From the NCBI GenBank assembly GCA_033961575.1, contig CM066737.1:60656771-60720770 (forward strand): a stretch of 64,000 nucleotides of DNA, read 5' to 3'. Positions 44,766 through 57,425 of the stretch are shown here, piece by piece. The notes beneath the pieces were generated by a model. It was given only the letters and a program-made list of their open reading frames with translations. It was not told where the DNA came from and searched no databases. Source of the DNA: Aselliscus stoliczkanus. Its lineage: Eukaryota; Chordata; Mammalia; Chiroptera; Hipposideridae. The position numbers and the translations under genes were made by a program. The first letter of the stretch is position 1. Each line of letters begins with the position of its first letter.

Positions 44766-45957
44766 AAAGTTTGATTGAATTAGGGCAACAAAACATGAAA
44801 TTGATGCTCTGAGGAAATGAAATCTGTGTCTGATTCTTCTTTTAGTACCCCCAATAGCCTTTTCAAAATAATTAATAATAATAATAATAATAATTAAAGA
44901 GAAAGAATAAAACCCCCATAAGTTGTCTCTAACATCCCATTCTCTTTCTTTGTATGAAAACATGTTGCTTTAAAGGTTAGAAATTTTTGAAACATTTGTT
45001 ATCTCTGATACCTGATTGGGGAAAAATGGAGGCCACAGGCAGGACAAGGAGAAGCCCCTGCTAGCATAAAAATGAAGTTTCTCTGCTTAATCATTCTCTT
45101 CTGTATATCTTCATTAGAAGAAAAAAAATATGCCTCCCCACCCCCGGCCTTTATTTTTTTCTTTCTAGTCTCAAAAGGTACAAAACCCACACTGATAGTC
45201 ACAATATTCAGTAAAAAACAAACAAACAAAACAGTCATGCTTGTTTTTTTCTGTGGAAGTGGGTGAAAATGTGAGTCCAGTGGTCCTGTCCTACTTTTCC
45301 CTTGGGCCTTACTTGGATCTCACTTAGTCTACTCAAAGGGCAGCAGTGGGAAGTTAAGAGGGCATCTTTCCTTATGGGCTCATCTTATAACATCAGCTCC
45401 TCATGACAGGAAAGGAAGAAGAGGCCATTCAAAGAAAAATGCAATAGCAAGAGCCAAAAGATTGCTGGCTCCAGTTAAGTTCTACTCAGAATCCTTTTAT
45501 TCCATCCACTGAACACCACACCTTCTGGTTCTCTTCTTTAGTTTTATTCTTGAGGGGTAAAAGGACAATGAAAAGGTGGAAAGCCTTGAGTTTTCTAGAA
45601 GTTAGAATGTATAGCCTCCTAGTATACCCCAGACCACATTTAATAAGTAAATCTGTGAAGTAGGCATAACTACTGTGAGGCCTAATAGGTATGTAACAAA
45701 TGCCCTCCTACTTGAAGCCCAATCAAATCCATTGATCGCTTTCTGTAGTTGACCTAATGTTTTACTTTTCATGCTATATAAATACGACCAGAGAACCAAT
45801 CTTGGGAAAAAAATTAAGTGTTTGTTTCATAGTTAGATACCAGTAGAAATGCAGTCAAAATTTTCCCCATTAAGTCTGAGGACTTAGGATAGTTTGTTTA
45901 TTGTCTGGACTTGTCATTTCATCTCTGACCTGCTGAGACCTATGGTGGAAAAATAAG
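44766..45957. other. Unassigned sequence with an AAT run
   Basis: 44873-44895 is an (AAT)n run of about eight units. Nothing else recognised. Confidence 0.4.
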
Positions 45958-46260
45958 GTGCTATGCTAAGCAAAATAAGTCAGACAGAAGAAGTCAAGGG
46001 CCATATAACTTCACTCATATGTGGGATATAAAACTGAAAGCAACAAAGGAACAAGGCAAACAAACAAAGAAACAAAAACTCATAGACACAGGCTACAGTT
46101 TAATAGTTACCAGAAGGTAAAGGGGGAGGGGGTGGTAGAAGAGTGTTAAGGGGATCAAATATATAGTGATGGAAGGAGAACTGACTCTGGGTGGTGAACC
46201 ACACAATGTGAAATATACATGATGTATTATAAAATTGTACACTTGAAATCTATATAATTT
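45958..46260 (+). repeat. Old L1 3' end, left part, split by an LTR
   Basis: TGCTATGCTAAGCAAAATAA, ACTTCACTCATATGTGGGAT, CTCATAGACACAGGC and TGTACACTTGAAATCTATAT are L1 3'-end landmarks; the element resumes at 47412. Confidence 0.8.
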
Positions 46261-47411
46261 TGTTGTCGGAGAGTGGGCCTTTCTCAGCGCAGAGTCCAGG
46301 TCCTTGGCAACTCGAGCAAAGAATTGAATGAGATACCAGAGTAAAGCAGTAAAATAAGTAGTTTATTAGAAAAGACAGTACATCCAGACTAGAGGATGGC
46401 CCAAGGGCCCATTACCAAAGAGTGTGGAGGGGGCATATGCAAAGGTGAGGCTAAAGGGAAGAAGCAGCAGCAGAAGTAGCAGTAGCAGCCGCGTGCTTCC
46501 CTCCCAGGACTTGGGGTTTTTATCCTTTTTCTCCAGGATGGGCTGTTCTTCCTGGGCGTAGGACCACTTGATTGGCCCCTGTGATTAACAAGAGGTACTG
46601 TGTAGGTGTGAGTGACTGGTCTGATCTAGTTGGATATTTTGCACCCATTTGCTCTTCCCGCAGGGGTAGGTAATTACAATACAAAGGGGAGTTTTGGGTG
46701 GAGAGGGGATGTCCCCAGGTGGTCACACTGTGGGACGTGCAAGAATGCAGAGACCCAACAATGCCTGCATCTAACTACCTGCCTAGGTTTCCTTGAGAGA
46801 CGTGATCCCCGTAAAATCTCTATGGGAAGCTGAGGGACAGGAGGTCTCTTCTTCTGTATCTGCTTCGTGCTGTGCAGGGGCGTAGAGCTGTCCTTGCCCA
46901 TTGGGGTTCACGGAACTCTCGCCCTAGCTGATCTCAGATGAGAGGAAGGGGTCTCAAGCTCCACCTGGAAGACCGTGTTGGCTTCTTTGCTTGTTGGGGT
47001 ATCCCCTGTATCCTCAAAGCTCCTGAATGAGGACAAAAATATAAATCTGTTAGTTCTTATGAAACTTGTGGCTATTCAGTCCATCACTCAGGTGGTGTCA
47101 GTTGTCCGGACACAGAATGGGTTTGACAATTAGCTTCCCTGCCTGGGGGATATTAGGAAGTCTCAGGCTTTCAAATAGTTATCTGAAGCAGGGGTAGGAG
47201 ATTTCTATTGTTTCAGATTTAGGAACTAATTTACAAAGCAATTAAGAAGCAAGGGGGATCTTCCTTCAGAAAAGCAATCAAGGCCCAAGAGCTAAGAAAC
47301 TAAAGAACTAGGGAGGAGACTTAACATTTTTATACTTAACATTTCTATAGAAAAGAAAACATTAAAGTTTTTCAGTGGTGGGGGTTGGTGCTGCTCAGTT
47401 GGCCGGTAACA
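46261..47411 (-). mobile_element. Solo LTR of an endogenous retrovirus (1.15 kb)
   Basis: Begins TGTTGTCGG and ends GGTAACA with inverted TGTT/AACA ends, and 4-bp TSD ATTT (46257-46260, 47412-47415) exactly where the L1 3'UTR is interrupted. On the minus strand it has TATA-like GGATAAAAACCCC (46512-46524), AATAAA (46362-46367) and a GC-rich U5 (CTCGAGTTGCCAAGGACC). It is homologous to 38150-39473 but with a different U5 end. No internal viral sequence adjoins it. Confidence 0.88.
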
Positions 47412-47475
47412 ATTTTACTAACCAATGCCACCCCAATAAATTTATTAAAATTTTTCTCAAAAAAAAACAAACAGA
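47412..47475 (+). repeat. Old L1 3' end, right part
   Basis: ATTTTACTAACCAATGCCACC and CCAATAAATTTATTAAAA complete the L1 terminus, followed by its A-tail. Confidence 0.8.
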
Positions 47476-47904
47476 AAAGATAGATAAAATAAAATCTTTT
47501 CAAATTTGGCTTCTCAATTGCTCTATTTTCAGAGCATTTTTTTCTCTTGAATTCTGAAAGCAGATATGAGATTTACTATTTACATATCAACTTCTTGTTG
47601 AATTAAAAAAAGAAAACTTAAAAAACAAAAGAAAACTTAAAATTAAAAAGAAAAAAGATGGCAAGACTGCAAATGTAATGACGAGGAAGGGAAAAATATA
47701 ATGTGCATACAGACTTTTAGGAATTTCACTAATAAAGTACTTGAGAGGCTATGTTCCATAGGTGAGAAAAAATAGCAACATTACATAGCGTCCTGGTATG
47801 TCTATGAAAAAGTAGCCCGTTTTTTTTCCTCCTAGAACCTCTAATAAAAAGTGTTATTTGTGGGTGAGTAAAAATAACAACCATAAAACAGCAGCAATAG
47901 CAGA
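47476..47904. other. A-rich, unassigned
   Basis: Includes A-rich duplications of GAAAACTTAAAA at 47612 and 47630. Nothing else recognised. Confidence 0.35.
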
Positions 47905-47995
47905 AACAACTGCTACCATTTATTGCATGCTTACCATGGGCCAGGGGCTGTGCTAAGAGATTCTCACAAATGATCTTACTGGCAGCATTCGACTG
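47905..47995 (+). repeat. MIR SINE fragment
   Basis: CTGCTACCATTTATTGCATG, CTTACCATGGGCCAGG and GCTGTGCTAAGAGATTCTCA match the MIR 5' and core part. Confidence 0.75.
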
Positions 47996-49205
47996 TATAC
48001 TGGGAGAGCTAAAATAGGTTTTGTCCCCTCAATCTGTTCTCATCATTGACCCTCACACATCGACATACAGCTGGTGCACCTCAAGGTTTGTAATGACAGA
48101 CTTTGTAATACGAATAGAAAATAGAAAAATGTGACAATTTTGTTAGAATGGTGACTATGAAAATCCATTATATGTATTTGTCTATCCACTTAATGTTTTT
48201 TGTGTGTATACCTGCTAACTTAGATTAATAAAACACTCCCAATGGAGTTGAGAAGCTAGTGAATGAAGTTAAATTTGGTATATATAAAAATAAGACAGGG
48301 AAAGATGAAGTAAATGAAAGAAGATATGAAGGAAAGCAGGCAGATGGGGTGGGCATGGGGGTAAGAGGCAGGAATGAGTGTAGATTGAAGAAACAACATA
48401 CTCTGCAGATTTCAAATTTGACTAAATTTGATTGTGTACTTAAGAGTTTTCTTTAATATCCTTTTTCTTGGACACAGTTAGTGGACAGGAGCACATGTCC
48501 ATAAATATATAGTGGTATCACAGAAACAGATTCATTTGAAAACTAGTTAATTATTCTGCCTATGCTTCTAAAAGCTAGAAAAAGAACAACAAAAAAAAAA
48601 ACCTTGCGTTTTATAATCACTTCACTTTTGCATCAGATGCTTACTTTCAGATTAGGAAGGACATTCTGTAGCTCTAAAATCCTTGAAGAGCTTTAACTCT
48701 GATATGTAAACCACTCTGGAATGTTTCTTCCCCTTTGTTCGGTGTCAAGAATCCCTGATGGACATCAGTCCCCAACTTCATTTCATGAACTTTAGTGGTA
48801 GCTTCGGTGGTATTCAGGTTCATGGCATGAAATCTCTCATTTCTTTCATTTAGGTTATTTGGCAGAAAGATAACTTCTTTCTGTTTCACTTTTAAAGAAA
48901 AAAATTCCAAGCCAGTGGCATGGTGTTCAAATTGGAGTTAAACACAGCAAAGAAATCATACTCTCAACGTAACAGTGATTTGTTGATGTTTCATGGATGG
49001 CATCAGGCAGCAAAGGGGCAACTCCTTCAAGGCTTTGATCTATTCTTTAAAGGCACAGGGTGCTTTTATAAAACTAAACATTAATAGCCACAGAAGCAAA
49101 GCAAAACAAAACAAAACACCCCCTAAAATGTATCCATTAGGATATATTTACATCTCTTCTTTTAGTTAGGCCGTTTTTTCCCTTCTGATACTTATGGGCC
49201 ATTTC
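47996..49205. other. Repeat-poor, unassigned
   Basis: No interspersed repeat recognised. Nothing marks an exon. Candidate place to look for conserved noncoding sequence. Confidence 0.35.
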
Positions 49206-49221
49206 AGAAATGTGTCTGTCA

Positions 49222-49432
49222 GGCCGGCCGAATGGCTCAGTTGGTTAAGAGCTCGCTCAAGAGTGCGAGCTGAGCTCTGAGCAACAGCGGTTCGAGGCCA
49301 GCCCGAGCTGAGTTGCCGTTGAGCTGCCAACAGGTGGCAGGATGGCTTAGCTTAAAAAAAACAAACAAACAAAACAAAACAAAATAAAGTGTACAATTCA
49401 GTACACTTTAAAATATATTTAAAAAAAAAAAA
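49222..49432 (+). repeat. Type B SINE
   Basis: GGCCGGCCGAATGGCTCAGT head and GGTTCGAGGCC B box, ending GGTGGCAGGATGGCTTAGCT, then a long tail with CAAA repeats and a hairpin (49385-49410). Perfect 16-bp TSD AGAAATGTGTCTGTCA at 49206-49221 and 49433-49448. Confidence 0.93.
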
Positions 49433-49448
49433 AGAAATGTGTCTGTCA

Positions 49449-52400
49449 GCCTCATAAATTTGAAGAGAAAAATCAGCACCTCTGCAAATTAGTGCAAAGG
49501 AAAATGAAAAAAAAGCATCTTCTTCCTGATATCTGACTCATTGAAAATGTAACTCTTTATCAGGTTCCCTAAGGTATTTATGCCCTTCGAAAAAGACAAG
49601 TTTCACTTCGCCATTTCATATACATCACAGTGGCTGGAAATCTTCCCTCAAAGCAGGACATGAACCTAAATTGTTGAGCTGTAATTCTACAGTTATGTAT
49701 CTCCCTGGCCTCTGCAGCAAAGACCTAAAGAATGTAGACAGTGACCAAAGTGGTTTAACTACACACATATCATCAGGAGTAAATACTGCTAATCTTCCAA
49801 AATATGCAAAACTTTGTTGTCTTCCCATTAAAATGTGAGTGAATGCTGAACATTCATGTATTTTGAAAAAAGAATATAAAAGAGACTATACACTATTGGA
49901 AGAAGTGATGCATAAAGTAGAACGTGTCAAAAGCTCCTGGGAAAAATTGCAGCTCCGTGGCAAAGGAAGGAGAAAACTGATTTTTGTGTTTTTGTAGCTG
50001 TCTTCACAGCATCAGGCAGAGCTGTTTTAATGTTAAAACACTTCCTAATACCCCAAGAGCCTGTGCTTTTCAGCTTGTAAAACTTAGTAAACATGCAGGT
50101 CTAGAAGGATTCAAGTGTTCTTATTCACACAGCTGATTTACAATGACTGGCTATAATGGAGAAAGAATCATCTTGTAAGCCTCAGGGTATCTCAGAATGG
50201 TGGGTGTGGGAGAGGGAACCAAGAGGGAGTCTTTTATTTCTGCCTTGCTTAGGCTTACAAGCAGGGTAGGACTGAATGCAAGGAGCCTGCACAGAGAGAA
50301 ACAAACAAATAAGCAAACAAAAACACATGAAGCACAGTTCCCGACTTCTCTGTTTTCAGACTGCTGGTTTTTCTTTCATTAGTTAGAAAAAATACATTTT
50401 TCTCTAAATTTGTGAATATTTATGGTCTTTTCCCCTGGTTAGGAAAACCAGCTTTATTATGGAAAGTGAGAAGTGGCTGCAGAAATTACAAACAAAACAA
50501 AGCTCATTCTGAATCCCTCACAGCTAATCTCATTATAAATGTGAACTCTTCAATGATGGAAGACAAGAATATATTGAAAACACATTAATTTAAAATGTTA
50601 ATAAATAAATGTTCCCCAAAAGAATGAATCCCAGGTGCGTTGGCAGGAGCCTTTTGGGCAACAGTTGGTGCAGGGCCGAAGAGGTTGAATTCAGGGCAAA
50701 TGAGAGTTAATGCGGTCAGTAGGGGAATCAGCTCAGCAGAACTTGAACCCCCAGTCAAGTAGAATGGGCCTGCATAACTGTCACCATGTTAAACAGTGTA
50801 CACCGAACGAGAGGCATTTAGAAAGGTCTCAGAACATGAGTCCATGTCTCTTCTGTGCGACAAATCACACAAATGGAGGTGGCATATTATGTTTGCCCCA
50901 TTTGGCTTACTGTATCCCATTGTTGTGATAACAAAAACCCTTTAATGCATCTTAGCTGAAAATGTCTTCTTGCTTTTGTATCTCAAAAGGACCAGCTAAA
51001 AACCTGCCAGAAGCACTACTTGCCCTGCAGGTTTGTTCTCTTATCATCCACTTTAGCTGATGTATTTGTACACCTTACATTTCTGTACCATAGCTTATTT
51101 CGTTCAGAAGGGATTTTGAGGCAATGCATGTTGTGTCAAGGGAACCAAGGACAAATTGGACAAAATGAGACTAATTTTATCTTACAGGGGATGTGACAGC
51201 TGCAGTAAAGAAAGGAGCCACCACTGACTGAGCAGTAAGATATAAAACCCAAACCACTCCTTTTGGAGATTGTATTTACACCTTACATTGAGAATGTACT
51301 GATGGTGCACTCTGCCATTTAATAGCAGTACCATGACTTCCTGATATGTTGCTTTGGCCCTGAAGAATCAGACCACATAAAACTGGAGTGCTCTGTACTT
51401 AAGCAGCACCTTTCATCCGACAGGCTAAATCCCCCTTACAACCTCTGGTTCATTAACTCTCATAATACCTTCCTGAGGTGACATGTATAAACCCCATAGT
51501 TTATAGATGGGGTAACAGAAAAGTCACAACACAGTTAGCTGACTCGCTTGGAATGTTACAATATATCTTTTTCCACAATAGCAATTGATCGTAGAGCTCT
51601 GGGCTCCAAGGAAGTAGACATAACAATTCCCAGGGAAGTGTGCTGTGAACCTGAAATGCCACTGAAATGGCATGCATGCAACTACAGGGGGGAATGAAAC
51701 ACTATTCTGTATCAACAACATTATACAAGAGGAACCTTTGACCATATGCATAAGGTTGACATTATTACATCTTGCAAACACTTTCCCAAGAACAGCCTGG
51801 CATTAATACAAGCAAGACTATCTAGCATTCTAAGTCTGATGAACCAAAATGGGTGGCGGAAGAGGCTGGGAGTATTCCAGGTCATCACACGGGTGTGAAG
51901 TTAGGACATAATCCCACAGGCAGCAAAGATTCAGAGAAGATTCAGAAACGTAAGAGCCATTATCTTAAATCCCAAGGCCAGGGGGGATGCCAATTTAAGA
52001 ACCAATGGAGAAAGATATTAATAAGAGACAGGAGAAGAGATTCGGTTATAGTTAGGCTATGTGTGTCACTGCCCTACTATCTGTGTGGTTTAAGTAAAAA
52101 TACTGCATGTATAGTGGTTTGAACCTTTTTGGTCTCTGAAGTCTTTATTGTATCACCATCATCATCATCACCACCATCATTATGTTTCTCATCATTAGAG
52201 TAAGAGGTGATCTTTATGATTTTCCTCCCCATGGTCTGTATAGTGGGATTCACAATTGTGGACCACAGTGAGAAAATTCAGCTCCCTCCAAATGGTAATA
52301 GAAAAGAGTACCAGCTTCCTGCTGATCACTTTGTAGACATAACATTTCTCTGAAAGGCATAGCAACATTCCTTTAGCACCAACTTTCTTTTCACATTAAC

Positions 52401-52533
52401 GTTCTGCACAGCAGAGATATATGGTCTAAACTGGTAGCTGAAGATAGGTTCTTTGGAAAGAACATTGTCTTACTAGAGCCAAAAGAAATAGTAAAGCTGC
52501 CTTGATCTTTAGAGAACACATATCCCCTCATGA
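49449..52533. other. Repeat-poor, unassigned
   Basis: About 3.1 kb with no repeat that I can name except a (ATC)n-like run at 52154-52181. Frames of 60-89 codons (for example 51853-52122) show no domain. 51400-51500 is faintly MIR-like but too weak to call. Confidence 0.4.
52154..52181 (+). repeat. (ATC)n-like triplet run
   Basis: TCACCATCATCATCATCACC and following triplets. Confidence 0.85.
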
Positions 52534-52584
<51 letters not shown>

Positions 52585-52590
52585 TGTGTT
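52534..52590 (+). repeat. (GT)n microsatellite
   Basis: About 20 GT units, one TATG interruption, then four more. Confidence 0.95.
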
Positions 52591-53638
52591 TATTGAGGGG
52601 AGGTAAAAAGAGAGCACAGAAGGAGGAGAATTAAGCTCATCATTAATATGCCAGTGCAGAAGGGCAACAGTGTTTATCACATTTGTTTCCCTGGTGTAAT
52701 TTATTTCATTTCACATGAATGAGATTTTTATTATCTCCCCAATACTAATTCTCCATAGAATGAAATGTCTATGAATGTCTCACCCTATGGTAATACCTGT
52801 CTTTGGGCCCTGAGTTTCATCTGTTACTGGCATAGCTATAAAACGATATAGCCAAAGTCCTCAATTTAGTTTTTAATTTGATGTGGGAAACTTTTAAAAA
52901 TGTTTGAGGTTGATGCTCACAGGAGACTGCAACAGTTCATGCTTCCCCCTTTTTGTTGTTTCCTTTGGTTTGCATTCACCAAGGAGTCATTTGAGAGTGA
53001 TTTAGATAAATTATGTCTCCAGTGTCAGAGTGTTGCCTCTGGTGGCATTTGACATCTTAGTAACATTTTGGAATAGGCTCAAACTCAAGTGCTGCCCCAC
53101 AGTGGAGTGAAGTCCTTATACCTAGAGTTCTTACTAGGTAGAACAAAACCTTCTGACCAGCCGTGCCAGTGACACGTGCATTTACTACATGACATCTCGA
53201 TTAGTTTTTTCCTTCGTGTTCTATAAGATATGATTTATTTGAGGAGAAAGTAAATGAAATATTTTCACACCCTTAATTTTCATTTGGAAAAGGAATATAT
53301 ATATAAAATCTGAACAGTGCACTCCTCTTAAAACCCTGATGCTTACTGGGTTTATTTCATTACTTCCCAGGTCCTTACCTGCTTCCTGCTTTTTTCTGAA
53401 AGCTTCAAGTGATTCTATGAAAAGGCCAGCAGAGATGAGTATCAACAAAAGAAAAGCATTGGCAGAAATTTCAAACTCATCCTCACCTATATGGTCCAGT
53501 GTTGGCAGATGTCCCTGTAATTCTCATATTCAGAGTATAGTTGCCTGCATTTTTCCAACCTTTGACTAAATGATGATCCATTAGTAATGTAGAATCTTGA
53601 ATTTATGAAGAATTTTATCCTAGATTGTCATGTGCTTA
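52591..53638. other. Repeat-poor, unassigned
   Basis: Nothing recognised; the 76-codon frame at 53339-53569 has no domain. Confidence 0.35.
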
Positions 53639-53652
53639 GGAAATTGGATTCA

Positions 53653-53755
53653 GGCCGGCTGAGCGGCGTGGCGGTTAAGCACTGGCTTGGGAAGCCAGCG
53701 GCCCCGGTGTCCCACATATGAGGGCCAGTGACACTGCCATCAAAAAAAAAAAAAA
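53653..53755 (+). repeat. Type A SINE
   Basis: GGCCGGCTGAGCGGCGTGGC head, with a shortened B-box region. TSD GAAATTGGATTCA before and GAAACTGGATTCA after (53756-53768). Confidence 0.9.
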
Positions 53756-53768
53756 GAAACTGGATTCA

Positions 53769-54886
53769 AGGGCATTAAATATTTGGCGTAAAAATTTGAT
53801 AACCCCTTAGTGATGCAAAATGCAAAAAGCAGAGATAATGCAACGCAGAAGTCTTACAGAAGGCAACTCTTTTCTATACTCTTTCCCTCCCTTATTATTC
53901 CCTATCCTATTATCCTATATCTCATTCTTACCATCAGACTTTTTCTAACGTCTTTCTTGAAGTGGTTGGACTTCAGCAGATTGGTGCTATCATTACTTTA
54001 ACAAAGGAAGTTGCTAATGAGTTGCATTTTTTCCAGCTGACCCTTACTGTTCCATTTTCACCTAATCAGTTGGTAACACCCCAGAAGTAGGACCTAAAAT
54101 ATCCTTACTGGCCCTGTGCTCACTGCTGCACACTGGCTGCACATCATCAAGGAGCTGAGATACCTCCAAGTGCATCATGGGACTGCAGGGTCTACAGAAC
54201 GTAGGAACCCACAGAAGCATGTCTAGCTTCTTGTTACTGAAGAGATTACACAAGTAGATCCCTTTAAGGCCTATTTCTTCCTCAATATTTATGTCTAAAT
54301 CAACACTGGCCCTGAGATGACACTGCTGGTGAGTGAAAATCTCTACAAGCTGTATGTAGTGAGCAGTACCCTGAAGGAACTGCAATGTTGCTCTTTATAA
54401 ATAATCAGAGCTGTTCCATTCTAAGGAGACTAGCAAATTGGAATTCACTTTGAACAATCAAAATCTCCAGATTCCAAAAATCATATATATTTAGGTCTCT
54501 GGACTTGATTCCAAAGTACGGGAATCATTTTTATTTTATCTATCTAGTTTACTTATATACTTAGTTTTGTTTTGTTTTTTAGTTAATTACTTGCTGTAAT
54601 CTGAAGGGACTATCTCTTTACAAAGTTGCCTTCTGCCACGGGATGATGCATGCATTCTGGCAATCACAGTAATCGGGTGTTTTTTCCAATTCAGGGAGGA
54701 TTCATCAAGAGAAGCAGATTTCCTGGGCACTCAAGGTATTTCACCTTAAAGAGGCTGCCATGAAGTACAGCACGTTCTGCAGTAACATTCTGGGGATGTA
54801 GGTCTTTGGGCAGCCAGATGGGCCTTGGCTGTTACTAGTATCAGGCTTATTTAAATAAGTGTTCCAGGAAAACTTGAACTCAAGGA
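53769..54886. other. Unassigned sequence
   Basis: Nothing recognised; the 107-codon minus frame at 54062-54385 carries no known domain. Confidence 0.35.
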
Positions 54887-54900
54887 CAGATATGCATACT

Positions 54901-55044
54901 TTTTTTTTTTAGCTGAGCCATCCTACCACCTGTTGGCAGCTCAGCAGCAGCTCAGCTCAGGCTGGGCATCGAACTGCTGTTGCTCAGAGCTCAGCTAACA
55001 CTCTTGAGCGAGCTCTTAACCAACTGAGTCACTAGGCCCGCCCT
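54901..55044 (-). repeat. Type B SINE
   Basis: Antisense AGCTGAGCCATCCTACCACC to the head near 55044. TSD CAGATATGCATACT (54887-54900) and CAGATGTGCATTCT (55045-55058). Confidence 0.9.
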
Positions 55045-55058
55045 CAGATGTGCATTCT

Positions 55059-56529
55059 TAATGTATGCATATTACCACTCTGATCAAGACTCTCCATAAG
55101 TAACCGAAGAAGTAAGATTTCTTTATTTTCTGTGTATGTGTGTCCGTGCTAGTAAATGAAACAATGTCTTAGAAAGTTATCAGAAAAAGTACAAAAAAAA
55201 AGTGAGCCTCAAGAATATAATATGTAAAGAAATAAAAATGAGGAAAAAAAATCCCAAATAATGACACTTTATTTGGAGGGAGAATTTTTGCTTTACTCAA
55301 AATGATATTCTTGATTCATCATTCATTCATTTATTCATTCACCTCATAAATATATGTACTTAAGACAGAAGCTATGGTTGGGAACAAAATTTCTAAGTGC
55401 CCTGTCCTCATAAGGTTACATTTTTCTTAGGGAAACAGATAATAAACAAGTAAACAGATAAATACACAAGATGATTACAGATTGTGATAAGTGCTCTGAA
55501 AGAAACAAAAGAGGGGATAAGTTAAAGAATGGCAGAGTGTGGTGTAAGAGTAGGAGGTAAATTGTAATCTGAGATGTGAAAAATGAAGAACAGCCAGCTT
55601 CACAAAAAGTAGAGAGAAGAGCTTTCCAAGCAGAGGTAACACAAAGAGTTGGTATTTTCAGGGAAAATAAAGGAAGCCCTGTGTAGCATATATCAGGGCC
55701 ATGGTCTACATAGCCCAGAATTGCATTTCAGAAAGTTATACCAAAGGACAGCATGAGGAACAATAGGGTTTTCCTCCATAAATTCACACTCAGTCAGGGC
55801 CATCTCTAACTTCTCTTATTCTGAATTACTCATCCATAAATTGACTTGCACTATCTTGAATCAATTTATGACAGTTTATGTTGCTCTCTGAGGTATAATG
55901 AACTTTGTTGGTTAGCTTCCTACAGTTTAGTGATGTTTCCTTTCTATTTAGTCTAAGTTGACCTCTTTGAATTTTCAGAAAGTTGCCTTTTATTTCTAAT
56001 ACTCGGAGACATAAGAGATATGTCTGCTGTCATTTTTTCTACACAATCTAGACTTTTACTTACTTTAGAAAAAAATCACCTTTGATTTTCATTTCATCCA
56101 AAAGACTTTTGATCTTTTTTAGTTTGTTCATATTGATTATTCCTGCTACCCGCTTAATTATTCTATGGCCTGTAGGGTGACCTCCACAGAGGAAGAATCA
56201 GTATCGTGTGCTTGGTGGCAGCTGAGGGGTCCAAAAGGCCCCCATGCTTTCAAATGCTTTTCCCCTTTAACCCAACACTTTGAATTCTATGTTTACCTTT
56301 GTGAATGTTTTGGATTACATCATTGGAGACCCTTATTTGCCAGCTAAGAGGGGTCACTATTAACTCCTAAGATAAAAGCAATTCTAAGGGAACGGGTCAC
56401 TGGAGAAGTTATGGGAGAAGAATTGAACACCTGGAGATGGGAAATCAGAGTTAAATTCCTTTATCACCCTTTCACCTTTTCTGTGATTCGAGACGATTTC
56501 TGCAGAGGTGTATACTACATTGGCTGAGA
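55059..56529. other. Unassigned; possible ancient repeat at 55310-55690
   Basis: 55310-55690 (ATTCATTCATTTATTCATTC, GGGAAACAGATAATAAACAA, GATTGTGATAAGTGCTCTGA, CTTTCCAAGCAGAGGTAACA) resembles the 3' portion of the ancient mammalian repeat noted at 13605. The rest is unassigned. Confidence 0.4.
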
Positions 56530-56711
56530 GTAGGGTGATAGATTCATATAGATCTGACTGGAATCCTGGCTCTACCACTGACTAGTTGGGCAAATCATTT
56601 AACTTCTATGACTTTCACCTGCCTCACCTGTAAAATGAGGGAACCAACAGTGCTTAACTCATTAGGCTATTAAAATAATCAAATGAAATAAGGAAGGTCA
56701 CATGCTTGGTC
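56530..56711 (-). repeat. MIR SINE
   Basis: Antisense order: GATCTGACTGGAATCCTGGC, TCTACCACTGACTAGTTGGG, CAAATCATTTAACTTCTATG, CTGCCTCACCTGTAAAATGA, ATGAAATAAGGAAGGTCACA. Well preserved; a type A SINE inserted at its end. Confidence 0.85.
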
Positions 56712-56727
56712 CAAAGTTAGCCTACAG

Positions 56728-56828
56728 CAGGCCAGCTGAGTGGCGTGGTGGTTAAGCACTGGCTTGAGAAGCCAGTGGCCTGGGTTCGGGTCCCACATAT
56801 GAGGGCCAATAACACTGCCCTCAAAAAA
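56728..56828 (+). repeat. Type A SINE
   Basis: AGGCCAGCTGAGTGGCGTGG head, CACTGCCCTC end. TSD CAAAGTTAGCCTACAG (56712-56727) and CAAAGTTAGCCCGCAG (56829-56844). Confidence 0.92.
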
Positions 56829-57125
56829 CAAAGTTAGCCCGCAGGGTAGACTTGCTATAACCTTTCTGAACCTTCTTTTTTTTCCTCTCTTTAAAATGAG
56901 AGAAAGATCTCCTCAAATCACAAGTATGCTAAGAAGATTTATAACCTTGTGTTTATAATGTGACTAGAACAGTTAAGGGATGGATACATACAGAAGGAAG
57001 CAGGAAAGGAAACATAGAAAGGCAATGTTGCATCGCCCACATCCCTTTTGCAATTGAAGAACTTATTCCTCCAGCTTTTGGGAATGTTGTGAACAGACAT
57101 CTCAGCTTTCAGCTCTCTTAGAACT

Positions 57126-57425
57126 GCCTTAGTGGTGTCTGGGCCGTACCCACCCCCAGAGGAGCTTATCACCCAGTGGGGAAGAATAAAAAAGACTGGT
57201 TCCTTTGCCTAACTTGCCACAACTTTGAAATGCTGTATCTAATTTTAAAATTCCCATGGGGTCATCTAAGAACTTCCCTGAGACTACATCACAAACTAAC
57301 ATCTCCTTCCCAATTTTACTTTCTTTCCTTCTGTTTCTTGAGTGAAGATCCCACAAGCACTCTCCAATAAACCTCCTGCATCCCAGCCTCTGTTTCAGAG
57401 TCTGTTTCCTGGGAACCCAATCATG
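57126..57425 (+). repeat. Ancient LTR-like relic
   Basis: CTCCAATAAACCTCCTGCAT, CTCTGTTTCAGAGTCTGTTT and CCTGGGAACCCAATCATG resemble the R-U5 end of an old mammalian LTR, with AATAAA at 57365. Ends not found; family not assigned. Confidence 0.4.

Noticed and set aside
44488..44963. Long repetitive frames of F/L/P/S or R/K/E/G
   Set aside because: Produced by the GGAA microsatellite, which is open in several frames; not protein coding.
38150..47411. The two minus-strand LTRs as the ends of one provirus
   Set aside because: Their U5 ends differ, each has its own (different) flanking duplication, and the DNA between them is MIR, another LTR, L1, SINEs and simple repeats with no viral genes.
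51390..51500. MIR element
   Set aside because: Only short, scattered similarity to MIR; not enough to support a call.
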